A DNA stretch of 64,000 nucleotides from Bacteroidia bacterium (GTDB taxonomy: Bacteria; Bacteroidota; Bacteroidia; Flavobacteriales; Flavobacteriaceae), in the NCBI GenBank assembly GCA_030432635.1, contig JAUIMB010000006.1:1-64000 (forward strand), written 5' to 3'. Below are positions 17,435-27,079 of the stretch, piece after piece. The notes beneath the pieces were generated by a model. It saw nothing but the letters and a program-made list of their open reading frames with translations, was not told where the DNA came from and ran no database searches. The position numbers were made by a program, and so were the translations under genes. Each line of letters begins with the position of its first letter. Position 1 is the stretch's first letter.

Positions 17435-20400
17435 ATGAAGAAATATCTACAGTTATCATTTTTACTATTGTCGTTTTTAGGGTATGCCCAACAAAAGCAA
17501 TACACTATTTCCTGGGAAGGCTCGGTTGTCTTAGCGACAGCCACTTCAAGTATTGAAGTTCCAAGTTTCGATAAAAAACATTTTGGGTTCTCTAGGGAAG
17601 AGGGTTTGGTGTTTAGGGCAAACTGGGAAGAAGCCTCTTCTGTTAATAAAAATTCAGCCACTATCAGTCAGGTAACCTATGAGAACATTAGTGAAACTGA
17701 ACTTAAAGAGTTGCCGAGAAATACAATTCCGTCAACACCAAAGTTTAAAATGCGCAACCTTATTGCCAGAGGTGATGTTTCTGCGTATTTTGAAATTTCT
17801 CCAATTATAAAGGATAGAGGCGTATATAAAAAAATCACCAGTTTTACGATTAATTATCAATATGGAGGCTTGTCAAATAGGTCAACCCAAAGTGTTCAGG
17901 AATTGTCGAATTCTGTCTTGAGTTCGGGTACTTGGCATAAATTCTTTGTCGATAAATCGGGAGTCTTCATCCTAACCAAAGGGTTTTTAAGTTCATTGGG
18001 AGTTAATACCAATGTCGACCCTCGATCAATAAAAATATTTGGAAATGGAGGCGCTATGCTTCCTCTTGCCAATAATGAACCTTACCCATTCGATCTTACC
18101 GAAAATGCGATTCGTTTTATAGGCGAGGAAGATGGTGTGTTCAATGACAATGACTACATCTTGTTTTATGCTGAAGGCCCAAAAGAATATAGTGAGGATA
18201 GTGATACCAATATTAATCTCTTTACGGATAGATCGTATTATTTTGTAACTACAGATGGTGGCTCAGGAAAGCGAATTCAAGATATGGAACAGCCTATCGG
18301 AAATCCTTCGATACAAGTGAATACATTCCATGATTATCAATTCCATGAGGTTGATGAAACCAATTTGGCAAAAATTGGTCGTCGTTGGTTTGGAGAACGG
18401 TTTGATGTTGAAAATGAAAGAAGGTTCAGCTTCAATTTTCCAAACTTGGTGTCATCTGAGCCTGCCAATGTTAGAATCTTGGTTGGAGGTGTAAGTGAAG
18501 TGTCTGGTACTAATATGCAAGTGCTTTTAAATGGAAGCCTATTACAGACCCTATCATTTGGAGCATATAGTGATCCCATTTTAGCAACTGGCAATGTTTT
18601 TGATAATGAGGTCACCTTAAATGCTCCTGAGGTTAACTTCGATCTCATATTCAACAACGCTGGAAACCCATCCTCTCTTGGGTATTTGGATTATATTTCG
18701 GTAGAGGCAACACGAGAATTAATATTTGAGGGATCACAGTTTGTTTTTAAAAATAATGATGTCGCTCTCGAACCTGGAATTGCTGAGTTCACAGTGTCCA
18801 ATGCTAATAATGTTCAGGAGATTTGGGATATTACCGATAAATATAACGTACAGAGTATACGCAATACAGAGCAATCCCAAACCCTTAGTTTTAAGGATGT
18901 AGCTGGTTTGGCAAAAAAATACATTACGGTCTCCAGTCAAAATTATTATGAACCTCTACGTGATGCCAATACTAGTGTAGCTAATCAGAACATCAAAGGG
19001 ACGATCTTTTTAAATGAACAAGGTCAGTTTGAGGACATTGACTATATTATTGTTGCTCGAAATAATTATGTGTCCCAAGCAGAAAGGTTGGCCCAAATCA
19101 ATAGGGATAAATACAATCTCAATGTTAAAGTGGTACGATTGGATTTAATATACAATGAATTCAGTTCAGGAAATCCTGATATTGCTGCGATCAGAAATAT
19201 GATGCGCTACGTGTATTTTAATGCAAGTGCACCTTCAGAACGAATTAAATACTTATGTCTGTTTGGTGATGCCTCTTACGATTATAAGGACAGAATATCA
19301 AATAATACCAATATTATTCCGACATGGAACTCTTTACAAAGTTTTAGTTTGATACAGTCTTTTATCTCCGACGATTTCTACGTCGTGCTAGATGACAATG
19401 AAGGCGTATTTATGGATGAGGACCTTTTGGATGTTGCCGTCGGACGTATTTTGGCAGATTCTCCACAACGTGCTAAGGAATTGGTTGATAAAATTGAAGG
19501 GTATTATGCCGAAGAAGCTTTTGGAAGCTGGAGAAACAATATTATCACTGTTTCTGACGATATCGATGAAGCATGGGAACGCCAACTCCAAGAAGTAACA
19601 AATGAATTGGGTGATGAGGTTACCAATACAAAACCGTTTATTAACAACGTAAAAATCCATTGTGATGCCTTTCAACAAGAGTCTGCATCTGGAGGTGAAC
19701 GTTACCCAGAAGTGAATAAGGCCTTGAAGGATGCTATGGAAGTTGGTGCTTTAGTGGTCAATTATTTGGGACATGGCGGAGAAGATGGACTAAGTTCTGA
19801 GCGTATCTTTACACGAGTAGATGCACAAGATATCAGGAATGTGTGTAAATTTAATTTGTTTGTGACCATTACTTGCGAATTTACCAAATTTGACAATCCG
19901 CAACGCTTGACGTCTGGTGAGTTTACATATTGGAACAAGGATGGTGGCGCAATTGGGTTAATAACTACAACTCGTCAAATACAAGTAGATACTGGAGTAG
20001 AATTCAATGAAGTCCTTCAGGGTAATTTATTTGCATATGGGTCAAGTCAATACCCTACTATCTCTGAAAGCTTGAGATTGACTAAGAATGATCCTGAATT
20101 GGTTGGTGAAAATCAAAGGCCATTGGTGTTTTTTATAGGCGATCCTGCCATGAAGTTAGCTTTCGCTAGGCCTGAAGTGCGATTGACAGCAATTAATGAT
20201 ATTCCATTGGCCGAGCAAAATGAACCATTGAAAGCTTTGGATCGTGTAAAGATGTCAGGTGAGGTATATGATACCGCTGGAAATTTTCTATCTAATTATA
20301 ATGGTGTGTTGACCGCTACTGTATTCGACAAGGAAATTGAGCGTCAAACCTTAGGTAATGATGGCGTTCAAGATGCCAATGGGACAATTATATTGGATTT

Positions 20401-21280
20401 TAAGACACTTGGAGAAACTATTTTTAAAGGTCAAGCCACAGTATCCGAAGGAAAATTCGACTTTGAATTTGTTGTGCCAAGGGATATTGGAGTGCCAGTA
20501 GGCCAAGGCAAAGTGAGTTTTTATTCAAAACAGAATAATATCCTAGATGACAAATCAGGACATAGTTTCGACTTTGAGGTTGGAGGTATTAACGAAAATG
20601 CAGCCGATGATAATACAGGTCCAGTCATTAACCTATTCATGAATGATGAGAATTTTGTTTCAGGAGGCATTACCAATGAACAACCAACGCTTTTAGTAAA
20701 ACTCTTTGATGAGAATGGAATCAATACAGCAAGTGGAATAGGTCATGATATTACAGCTATTATCGATGGTGATGAAACCAATCCGTTTGTGCTCAATGAT
20801 TATTACCAAGCCAATGTAGATGATTTCCAAAATGGAAAACTCAACTATCCGTTTAGGGATTTGGAAACAGGTTTGCATACACTAACTTTAAAGGCTTGGG
20901 ATGTTTACAATAATTCATCAACTGCCGAAATCGAGTTTTTAGTGAGAGACAAAGATGAAGAATTGGTCATTTCCAATGTACTTAATTACCCAAATCCGTT
21001 TATTGATTACACCGAATTTTGGTTCAATCACAATAGTTCTGATGTTTTAGACGTTTCAGTACAGATATTCACCGTTTCGGGTAAATTGGTTAGAACATTA
21101 AATGGCCAGACCTCTAGCGGAAGTAAAGTGACTAGCTCGCTTTCAAAGGATATTGTTTGGGATGGACGTGATGACTTTGGTGATAAAATCGGTAAAGGTG
21201 TCTACGTCTACAAACTGAAAGTCCGTTCGAACCGTTTGAATAAACAGGTCGAAAAAATTGAAAAACTTGTTATACTATAA
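17435..21280 (+). CDS. porU: Type IX secretion system sortase PorU (peptidase C25 family)
   Basis: 1281 aa. PorU is the outer-surface cysteine protease that removes C-terminal signals of T9SS cargo and joins them to lipopolysaccharide-type anchors. A signal peptide (MKKYLQLSFLLLSFLGYAQ) is followed by beta-rich N-terminal domains. The gingipain-like catalytic domain carries the His in VNYLGHGGEDG (about residue 780) and the Cys in FVTITCEFTKF (about residue 814). A FlgD-like Ig domain ends the protein (NYPNPFIDYTEFWF ... GKGVYVYKL). Length matches family members. porV follows 65 nt downstream. Confidence 0.95.
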   Translation: MKKYLQLSFLLLSFLGYAQQKQYTISWEGSVVLATATSSIEVPSFDKKHFGFSREEGLVFRANWEEASSVNKNSATISQVTYENISETELKELPRNTIPSTPKFKMRNLIARGDVSAYFEISPIIKDRGVYKKITSFTINYQYGGLSNRSTQSVQELSNSVLSSGTWHKFFVDKSGVFILTKGFLSSLGVNTNVDPRSIKIFGNGGAMLPLANNEPYPFDLTENAIRFIGEEDGVFNDNDYILFYAEGPKEYSEDSDTNINLFTDRSYYFVTTDGGSGKRIQDMEQPIGNPSIQVNTFHDYQFHEVDETNLAKIGRRWFGERFDVENERRFSFNFPNLVSSEPANVRILVGGVSEVSGTNMQVLLNGSLLQTLSFGAYSDPILATGNVFDNEVTLNAPEVNFDLIFNNAGNPSSLGYLDYISVEATRELIFEGSQFVFKNNDVALEPGIAEFTVSNANNVQEIWDITDKYNVQSIRNTEQSQTLSFKDVAGLAKKYITVSSQNYYEPLRDANTSVANQNIKGTIFLNEQGQFEDIDYIIVARNNYVSQAERLAQINRDKYNLNVKVVRLDLIYNEFSSGNPDIAAIRNMMRYVYFNASAPSERIKYLCLFGDASYDYKDRISNNTNIIPTWNSLQSFSLIQSFISDDFYVVLDDNEGVFMDEDLLDVAVGRILADSPQRAKELVDKIEGYYAEEAFGSWRNNIITVSDDIDEAWERQLQEVTNELGDEVTNTKPFINNVKIHCDAFQQESASGGERYPEVNKALKDAMEVGALVVNYLGHGGEDGLSSERIFTRVDAQDIRNVCKFNLFVTITCEFTKFDNPQRLTSGEFTYWNKDGGAIGLITTTRQIQVDTGVEFNEVLQGNLFAYGSSQYPTISESLRLTKNDPELVGENQRPLVFFIGDPAMKLAFARPEVRLTAINDIPLAEQNEPLKALDRVKMSGEVYDTAGNFLSNYNGVLTATVFDKEIERQTLGNDGVQDANGTIILDFKTLGETIFKGQATVSEGKFDFEFVVPRDIGVPVGQGKVSFYSKQNNILDDKSGHSFDFEVGGINENAADDNTGPVINLFMNDENFVSGGITNEQPTLLVKLFDENGINTASGIGHDITAIIDGDETNPFVLNDYYQANVDDFQNGKLNYPFRDLETGLHTLTLKAWDVYNNSSTAEIEFLVRDKDEELVISNVLNYPNPFIDYTEFWFNHNSSDVLDVSVQIFTVSGKLVRTLNGQTSSGSKVTSSLSKDIVWDGRDDFGDKIGKGVYVYKLKVRSNRLNKQVEKIEKLVIL

Positions 21281-21345
21281 TAAAGATTTATATTTGCCTA
21301 ATATTATCAAGGATTGAAGCCCTTGTTATGAACTGAAAAATTCTT

Positions 21346-22578
21346 ATGAAAAAATACATTTTAGCCCTTGCCATATTATTGGTGTTTAATGTCTCAAATG
21401 CTCAAGAAGAAACCATAACCTTTCCTAATCAATCAACGGTCATCACCACAGGTGTGCCGTTTATGTTAATTGCGCCAGATGCGCGATCAGCAGGTATGGG
21501 AGATATGGGTGTAGCGACATCTGTGGATGCTTATTCACAGCAATGGAACGCGGCCAAATATACCTTCTCTGAAGCAAAATCTGGGATTGCCGTAAGTTAT
21601 ACACCTTATTTGAGTAAACTAGTCAATGATATTGCTGTGGCTTACTTGACCTATTTTAATCGATTGGACGACCGAAGTTCTTTTGGTTTTAGCTTTAAGT
21701 ATTTTGGATTGGGTGAAATTGAAATTCGCCCTGATGAATTTTCTGAACCTTTAATTGAGAAACCAAATGAGTTTACTGTAGATGCGTCGTATGCCTTAAG
21801 GTTGGCGGATCAATTCTCGATGGCTGTTGCTTTACGTTATTTACGATCAGATTTACGTATCCAATCGGTTGATGCCAATGCTAGTGCAGCAGGATCATTT
21901 GGTGTTGATATCTCAGGTTTTTATCAAAGTGAGGAGGAAGCCTATAATAGTTTTAATGGTCGAACTCGTTTCGGTTTTGCTCTTCAAAATTTAGGGCCAA
22001 AAATTAAATACGATGATGGTGGACGAGAGAATTTCTTGCCTACTAACTTGAGATTGGGAGGAGGTTTTGACTTTATCTTTGATGAATACAATAAATTAGG
22101 TGTTACTGCTGAGGTGACAAAGCTTTTAGTGCCAACACCTCCTTTATTAGGATTCGTTGATGCCAATGGCGACGGTGTTCAAAATGATGATGATCCAACA
22201 ACACCAGATATTAACGAAGGAGAAGAAACCATTATTACGGAAGGAAAGGACAATAATGTCGGTTTTCTTTCAGGAATGTTCCAATCCTTTGGTGATGCAC
22301 CAGGCGGATTTAGTGAAGAATTGAAAGAATGGACTTGGGCCATTGGTGCAGAGTATTTATACCAAGAGTCATTTGCATTTAGAGCAGGTTATTTCAATGA
22401 AAGTGATGAGAAAGGAGCACGAAAGTTCTTTGCGCTAGGCGCAGGATTTAAATACACAACGATTAATCTGGATTTGTCATACTTGTTTTCAGCGTCAAAA
22501 ATCCAAAGCCCTCTGGAGAACACCTTACGTTTTTCATTGACCTTTAGTTTTGGCGATGGTGCTTATGATGAATATTAG
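21346..22578 (+). CDS. porV: Type IX secretion outer-membrane protein PorV
   Basis: 410 aa. PorV (LptO) is a FadL-like 14-strand outer-membrane barrel that shuttles cargo from the translocon to PorU. It has a signal peptide (MKKYILALAILLVFNVSNAQ), then the family segment PDARSAGMGDMGVATS (about 45-60) and QWNAAKYTF, alternating beta-strand patterns, and a C-terminal aromatic strand LRFSLTFSFG. An acidic loop (DANGDGVQNDDDPTTPD) looks like a calcium-binding or surface loop. It lies directly after porU with a terminator behind. Confidence 0.95.
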   Translation: MKKYILALAILLVFNVSNAQEETITFPNQSTVITTGVPFMLIAPDARSAGMGDMGVATSVDAYSQQWNAAKYTFSEAKSGIAVSYTPYLSKLVNDIAVAYLTYFNRLDDRSSFGFSFKYFGLGEIEIRPDEFSEPLIEKPNEFTVDASYALRLADQFSMAVALRYLRSDLRIQSVDANASAAGSFGVDISGFYQSEEEAYNSFNGRTRFGFALQNLGPKIKYDDGGRENFLPTNLRLGGGFDFIFDEYNKLGVTAEVTKLLVPTPPLLGFVDANGDGVQNDDDPTTPDINEGEETIITEGKDNNVGFLSGMFQSFGDAPGGFSEELKEWTWAIGAEYLYQESFAFRAGYFNESDEKGARKFFALGAGFKYTTINLDLSYLFSASKIQSPLENTLRFSLTFSFGDGAYDEY

Positions 22579-22600
22579 ACACGAGTCACCCATCAAAACA

Positions 22601-22638
22601 AAAAACTATTGTTTCCTCTTAAAAACAATAGTTTTTTT
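22601..22638 (+). terminator. Rho-independent terminator after porV
   Basis: 14-bp perfect stem AAAAACTATTGTTT / AAACAATAGTTTTT with an 8-nt loop and T-run. It ends a few bases before the first ATG of the cdd ORF. Confidence 0.8.
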
Positions 22639-22655
22639 GTCTAATGCCGTTATCT

Positions 22656-23138
22656 ATGAAGGATGTAAAAATTGAATCGACGTTTACAGTGTTTGAAAGT
22701 TCTAAGGAGCTTCCTAAAGAAGTGGCTTCGTTGATGAAAAGCGCCTCTGAAGCAAGACTTAAAGCCTATGCACCCTATTCTAAGTTCTTGGTTGGTGCTG
22801 CCATATTACTGGATAATGGAGAAGTTGTCACAGGAAACAATCAAGAAAATGCCTCATATCCTTCTGGGCTTTGTGCCGAACGTACTGCAATATATTACGC
22901 TGGTTCGCAATATCCCAATGCCAAGATTAAGGTCATGGCCTTAACTGCAGGCTCGCAGAAACAACCAACAAAGACACCAATTCCACCTTGTGGAGCATGT
23001 AGACAAGCCATTGCTGAGTATGAGGTGAAACAAGATTTTCCTATTGAAATTTATTTTATGGGAGAAAGTGGAAAAGTGGTTAAATCCGATTCATTGGCAA
23101 ATCTTCTTCCCTTAGGTTTTGATCGTAGTTTCCTATAA
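22656..23138 (+). CDS. cdd: Cytidine deaminase
   Basis: 160 aa, converting cytidine/deoxycytidine to uridine/deoxyuridine. Motifs are the zinc site CAERTAIYYA (His replaced by Cys, as in tetrameric CDAs) and PPCGACRQAIAEY, giving the three-cysteine ligand set, plus YAPYSKFLVGAAIL. The ORF extends to an ATG at 22644 but that lies 6 nt from the porV terminator; the second ATG (22656, MKDVKIESTF) is the more likely start. It sits between the T9SS pair and the pyruvate dehydrogenase genes. Confidence 0.93.
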   Translation: MKDVKIESTFTVFESSKELPKEVASLMKSASEARLKAYAPYSKFLVGAAILLDNGEVVTGNNQENASYPSGLCAERTAIYYAGSQYPNAKIKVMALTAGSQKQPTKTPIPPCGACRQAIAEYEVKQDFPIEIYFMGESGKVVKSDSLANLLPLGFDRSFL

Positions 23139-23192
23139 CGTTTTCGTTCAAATTTTACGTTTTTCGGTTTTTTCGTTACTGTTATAAGTGTT

Positions 23193-23200
23193 ATTTTTGT
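23193..23200 (+). promoter_or_regulatory. Putative pdhA promoter -7 element (TATTTTTG)
   Basis: TATTTTTG fits TAnnTTTG, 85 nt before pdhA, in a 146-bp spacer. The -33 element is not clear. Confidence 0.4.
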
Positions 23201-23284
23201 TATTCGTTGATTTCGACAAAACCATGGTTTGTTTAAATCTTAAGCGACCATTAAGTTGTAATTTATTTTTAAGTAACGAACTAG

Positions 23285-24283
23285 ATGCAAAAAATCACTA
23301 AAGAGGTCTACCTTAAATGGTATGAAGACATGTTGTTCTGGCGAAAGTTTGAAGACAAACTTGCGGCAGTTTACATTCAACAGAAAGTAAGAGGCTTTCT
23401 TCATTTATATAATGGTCAGGAAGCAGTATTGGCAGGAGCCTTACATGCTATGGATCTGACTAAGGATAAAATGATTACGGCTTACCGAAATCATGTACAG
23501 CCTATAGGAATGGGAGTTGATCCAAAACGGGTCATGGCCGAATTGTATGGTAAGGCTACAGGTACATCCCAAGGTCTAGGTGGTTCAATGCATATTTTCT
23601 CGAAAGAACACCGTTTTTATGGTGGTCATGGGATTGTTGGTGGACAAATTCCTTTAGGTGCTGGTATCGCCTTTGGTGATAAGTATCATGGAAGTGATGC
23701 CGTGACTTTATGTTGTTTTGGTGATGGTGCAGCGCGTCAAGGGTCACTACATGAAAGTTTTAATTTAGCCATGCTATGGAAATTACCTGTGATTTTTGTT
23801 TGTGAAAATAACGGTTATGCCATGGGAACATCGGTTGAACGATCTGCGAACCATACCGATATATGGAAATTGGGTCTTGGCTACGAAATGCCTTGTGGTC
23901 CAGTGGATGGTATGAACCCAGTAAAGGTTGCAGAAGCTTTTGATGAAGCAATCCAGAGAGCTAGACGTGGTGAAGGACCAACGTTTTTAGAACTGAAAAC
24001 GTACCGTTACAGAGGACACTCAATGTCTGATGCCCAGCATTATAGAACAAAGGATGAAGTAGAAGAGTACAAGAAAATCGATCCTATAACTCAAGTAAAG
24101 GATGTCATTTTAGATAAGAAATATGCCACAGAGGATGATATTGCTGAAATCGACAAACGCGTGAAAGCTTTGGTTAAGGAATGTGAGAAATTTGCAGAGG
24201 AATCCCCTTATCCAGAGAAAAATGTGATGTACGATGCCGTATATGAACAAGAAGATTATCCATTTATACAACACAAATTATAA
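23285..24283 (+). CDS. pdhA: Pyruvate dehydrogenase E1 component subunit alpha
   Basis: 332 aa, the alpha chain of a heterotetrameric E1 that decarboxylates pyruvate with thiamine diphosphate. The ThDP motif GDGAARQGSLHESFN ... VIFVCENNGYAMGT (about residues 147-182) is intact, as are YRNHVQPIGMG, the GSMHIF segment, and the phosphorylation-loop-like YRGHSMSDAQHYRTK (about 240-254). The E2 gene follows after 3 nt. The E1-beta gene is not in this window. Confidence 0.95.
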   Translation: MQKITKEVYLKWYEDMLFWRKFEDKLAAVYIQQKVRGFLHLYNGQEAVLAGALHAMDLTKDKMITAYRNHVQPIGMGVDPKRVMAELYGKATGTSQGLGGSMHIFSKEHRFYGGHGIVGGQIPLGAGIAFGDKYHGSDAVTLCCFGDGAARQGSLHESFNLAMLWKLPVIFVCENNGYAMGTSVERSANHTDIWKLGLGYEMPCGPVDGMNPVKVAEAFDEAIQRARRGEGPTFLELKTYRYRGHSMSDAQHYRTKDEVEEYKKIDPITQVKDVILDKKYATEDDIAEIDKRVKALVKECEKFAEESPYPEKNVMYDAVYEQEDYPFIQHKL

Positions 24284-24286
24284 GCT

Positions 24287-25981
24287 ATGGCTGAAGTGAT
24301 AAATATGCCTCGTTTGAGCGATACAATGGAAGAAGGAACTGTAGCCACTTGGTTAAAAAAAGTTGGTGACAAGGTTGAAGAAGGTGACATTCTAGCTGAA
24401 ATCGAGACAGATAAAGCGACTATGGAATTTGAATCCTTTAATGAAGGAACGCTACTTCATATTGGAATTGAGGAAGGCGAATCGGCAAAGGTCGACACTT
24501 TATTGGCGATTATTGGAGAAGAAGGAGAAGATATATCTGGTATTTTGAAAAATTCGGAAGGAGCAGCAAGTAGTACCAAAGAAGAGGCTGCCAATCAAAA
24601 TAAAAGTGAAGTATCTCAAGACCATAGCAGTGAAAATGCTAGTTCGGAAGATGATTCAGGGAATGAAGATATGGATATTCCAGAAGGTGTTATCGTCGTA
24701 ACGATGCCTCGCTTGAGTGATACAATGGAAGAAGGAACTGTAGCATCTTGGTTAAAGAATGTTGGTGATGACGTAGACGAAGGCGATATTCTTGCAGAGA
24801 TTGAAACGGATAAAGCAACAATGGAATTCGAGTCCTTTCAATCGGGAACGTTATTGCACATTGGTTTAAATGAAGGTGAATCGGCAAAAGTCGATGCCCT
24901 TTTAGCGATTATTGGTCCAGCAGGAACAGATGTTTCTGAGGTTGCCAAGAACTTTAAGATGGGTGAATCAGGTTCTAAACCAGAGCCAAAAGATGAAACT
25001 AAAGTAGCTCCTAAACAGGAAAAAGCAAAGTCACAATCTACTGTCGCTTCGAGCCTGCCTGACGGCAAGGCAGATACAATCGAGAAGCCAAGTTCAACTT
25101 CGAATTCGGTTACATCCTCAACGTCAAACGGAAGAATCTTTGCATCTCCATTGGCCAAGAAAATGGCAGAAGAGAAAGGTATCAACCTATCGCAAGTTAA
25201 TGGCTCTGGTGAGAACGGAAGGGTTGTTAAACGCGACATAGAAAACTATACACCAGCAACACAATCTGCTGCGCTAGGGAAGTTTGTGCCAACAGGACAG
25301 GAGGATTTTGATGAAGTCGCCAACTCAAACATGAGAAAGGCCATTGCTAAGAATTTGGCTAAATCTAAGTTCACTGCGCCTCATTATTATTTGAATGTGG
25401 AGTTCGATATGGAGAATGCCATAGCGTTTAGAGCACAATACAATTCACTTCCTGATACAAAAATATCCTACAATGATATGATCATAAAGGCTTGTGCTTT
25501 AGCATTGAAGCAGCATCCGCAGGTAAATTCTCAATGGTTTGATGATAAGATGCGACTAAACAACCATGTTCATATTGGTGTAGCTGTTGCAGTTCCCGAT
25601 GGTTTAGTCGTGCCTGTAGTTCGTTTTGCCAATGAGCAAAGCTTGACCCAAATTGGAGCGGCTGTTAAGGATTATGCAGGAAAGGCCAGAAATAAAAAAC
25701 TAACATTAGATGAAATGGAAGGAAGTACCTTTACCATTTCTAACTTGGGAATGTTTGGCATAGAAAGCTTTACATCGATTATTAATCAGCCAAACTCGGC
25801 TATCCTTTCAGTAGGAACTATAGTTGAGAAACCTGTTGTCAAAAACGGAAAAGTAGTTCCAGGTCATACCATGAAACTAACTATGGCTTGCGATCATAGA
25901 ACGGTCGATGGAGCTACAGGAGCACAATTCCTTCAGACGCTAAAAGGCTATATTGAAAATCCAGTGACGATGTTGATATAA
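24287..25981 (+). CDS. pdhC: Pyruvate dehydrogenase E2, dihydrolipoamide acetyltransferase (two lipoyl domains)
   Basis: 564 aa. Two near-identical lipoyl domains (about 1-78 and 136-213) each carry the lipoylated Lys in ETDKATMEFESF. A linker leads to the peripheral-subunit-binding domain (about 280-315, ASPLAKKMAEEKGINLSQV), then the catalytic acyltransferase domain (about 335-564) with the canonical HxxxDG motif in CDHRTVDGATG. It transfers acetyl groups from E1 to CoA. Starting 3 nt after pdhA, it is cotranslated. The second linker contains a short GC-rich palindrome (listed separately). Confidence 0.95.
   Translation: MAEVINMPRLSDTMEEGTVATWLKKVGDKVEEGDILAEIETDKATMEFESFNEGTLLHIGIEEGESAKVDTLLAIIGEEGEDISGILKNSEGAASSTKEEAANQNKSEVSQDHSSENASSEDDSGNEDMDIPEGVIVVTMPRLSDTMEEGTVASWLKNVGDDVDEGDILAEIETDKATMEFESFQSGTLLHIGLNEGESAKVDALLAIIGPAGTDVSEVAKNFKMGESGSKPEPKDETKVAPKQEKAKSQSTVASSLPDGKADTIEKPSSTSNSVTSSTSNGRIFASPLAKKMAEEKGINLSQVNGSGENGRVVKRDIENYTPATQSAALGKFVPTGQEDFDEVANSNMRKAIAKNLAKSKFTAPHYYLNVEFDMENAIAFRAQYNSLPDTKISYNDMIIKACALALKQHPQVNSQWFDDKMRLNNHVHIGVAVAVPDGLVVPVVRFANEQSLTQIGAAVKDYAGKARNKKLTLDEMEGSTFTISNLGMFGIESFTSIINQPNSAILSVGTIVEKPVVKNGKVVPGHTMKLTMACDHRTVDGATGAQFLQTLKGYIENPVTMLI
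25055..25073 (+). repeat. GC-rich palindrome inside the pdhC linker (REP-like)
   Basis: CTGCCT-GACGGCA-AGGCAG forms a 6-bp stem with a 7-nt loop within an otherwise AT-rich gene. It encodes part of SSLPDGKAD in the flexible linker. Its composition differs from its surroundings, suggesting an inserted REP-like unit. Only one copy was noticed in the window. Confidence 0.4.
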
Positions 25982-26033
25982 CGATAACATCGACATATTT
26001 CTGCAACTGTAGAAAAACACCACTATAAATTTT

Positions 26034-26066
26034 CCCGATTTGGTTTTTACAAGTCGGGTTTTCTTT
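26034..26066 (+). terminator. Rho-independent terminator after pdhC
   Basis: 9-bp stem CCCGATTTG / CAAGTCGGG (one G-T pair), 7-nt loop and T-rich tail, between pdhC and the M28 peptidase gene. Confidence 0.7.
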
Positions 26067-26098
26067 ATCTTTAAACACGACTTAAACAGCTAATTAAA

Positions 26099-27079
26099 AT
26101 GAAAAAGACACTCCTTATTCTCAGTATGGCAATAGTTGTCATGGCCTGTGCAACTAAAATGAAAGGTCAAGATGGGAAACCAGGAACAAATGGAAAGAGT
26201 TCCAATGTTACGATTACCGAAAAGGATATTAAGATGAGTATGGACTACTTGGCTTCTGATGAATTAAAGGGTAGGGCAACTGGGACAAAAGGTGCTGAAA
26301 AAGCTGCCCTTTTTATCGAGAATTACTTTAAGGCCAATGCTATTAAACCTTACTTCGAAAGTTATAGGGATATGTTTAATATTGGCGAATTAATTGGATA
26401 TAATATTGTCGGTATGATTGAAGGTAATGATCCTGAATTGAAGAATGAGTTTATCATTCTTGGAGGTCACTATGATCATATTGGTAAAGGGAAGATTGTT
26501 GAAGGCGATAGTATTGCCAATGGTGCCAATGACGATGCCTCAGGAACCATTGCTGCCATGGAATTTGGTAGATATTTTTCACATTCAAAATCGAATAAGC
26601 GTAGCATACTGATTACCTTATATGATGCTGAGGAAATGGGACTTAAGGGTTCTGCACATTTGGCCAAACGTTTAAAGGACGAAGGTGTCAATGTTTATAC
26701 CATGCTCAATTTTGAAATGATAGGTGTTGCTAGAGATGAAGGTAAACCTATGGCATATATGAGTGGTTATAACCGTTCTAATTTTGCGCCAACGTTAAAT
26801 AAGTATGCAGGAGAGGAAGTGCTTGGATTTTTTCCGAAGGCTAAGGAGTTTCAGTTATTTTATAGATCGGATAATTTTCCGTTTTTTAAGGAGTTTAATA
26901 TACCAGCGCATGCAATCTCTACGTTCGATTTTACGAATTTTGACTACTATCACCATGTAGATGATGAAGCTGATAAAATGGATTATGAACATATGGCAAG
27001 TTTTATCAATAAAATGATTCCAGCGTTAGAAGGTATGATGAATGCGCCAACAAAAGAAGTGGTATTGAATGAAGAGTAA
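26099..27079 (+). CDS. M28-family zinc peptidase lipoprotein
   Basis: 326 aa. A lipoprotein signal (LSMAIVVMAC, Cys about residue 17) is followed by an aminopeptidase-type di-zinc domain. The M28 ligands are visible as GGHYDHIG (about 121-128), GANDDASGT (about 141-149), DAEEMGLKGS (about 175-184) and a C-terminal DYYHHVDDEADKMDY. The YLASDELKGRATGTKG segment near residue 50 is typical of Bacteroidota M28 proteins. Probably a periplasmic or surface aminopeptidase. Its 3' end overlaps the SDR gene by 11 nt, so the two are translationally coupled. Confidence 0.9.
   Translation: MKKTLLILSMAIVVMACATKMKGQDGKPGTNGKSSNVTITEKDIKMSMDYLASDELKGRATGTKGAEKAALFIENYFKANAIKPYFESYRDMFNIGELIGYNIVGMIEGNDPELKNEFIILGGHYDHIGKGKIVEGDSIANGANDDASGTIAAMEFGRYFSHSKSNKRSILITLYDAEEMGLKGSAHLAKRLKDEGVNVYTMLNFEMIGVARDEGKPMAYMSGYNRSNFAPTLNKYAGEEVLGFFPKAKEFQLFYRSDNFPFFKEFNIPAHAISTFDFTNFDYYHHVDDEADKMDYEHMASFINKMIPALEGMMNAPTKEVVLNEE

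Noticed and set aside
24838-25239. 133-aa minus-strand ORF inside pdhC
   Set aside because: Antisense shadow of the lipoyl domain and linker coding sequence.
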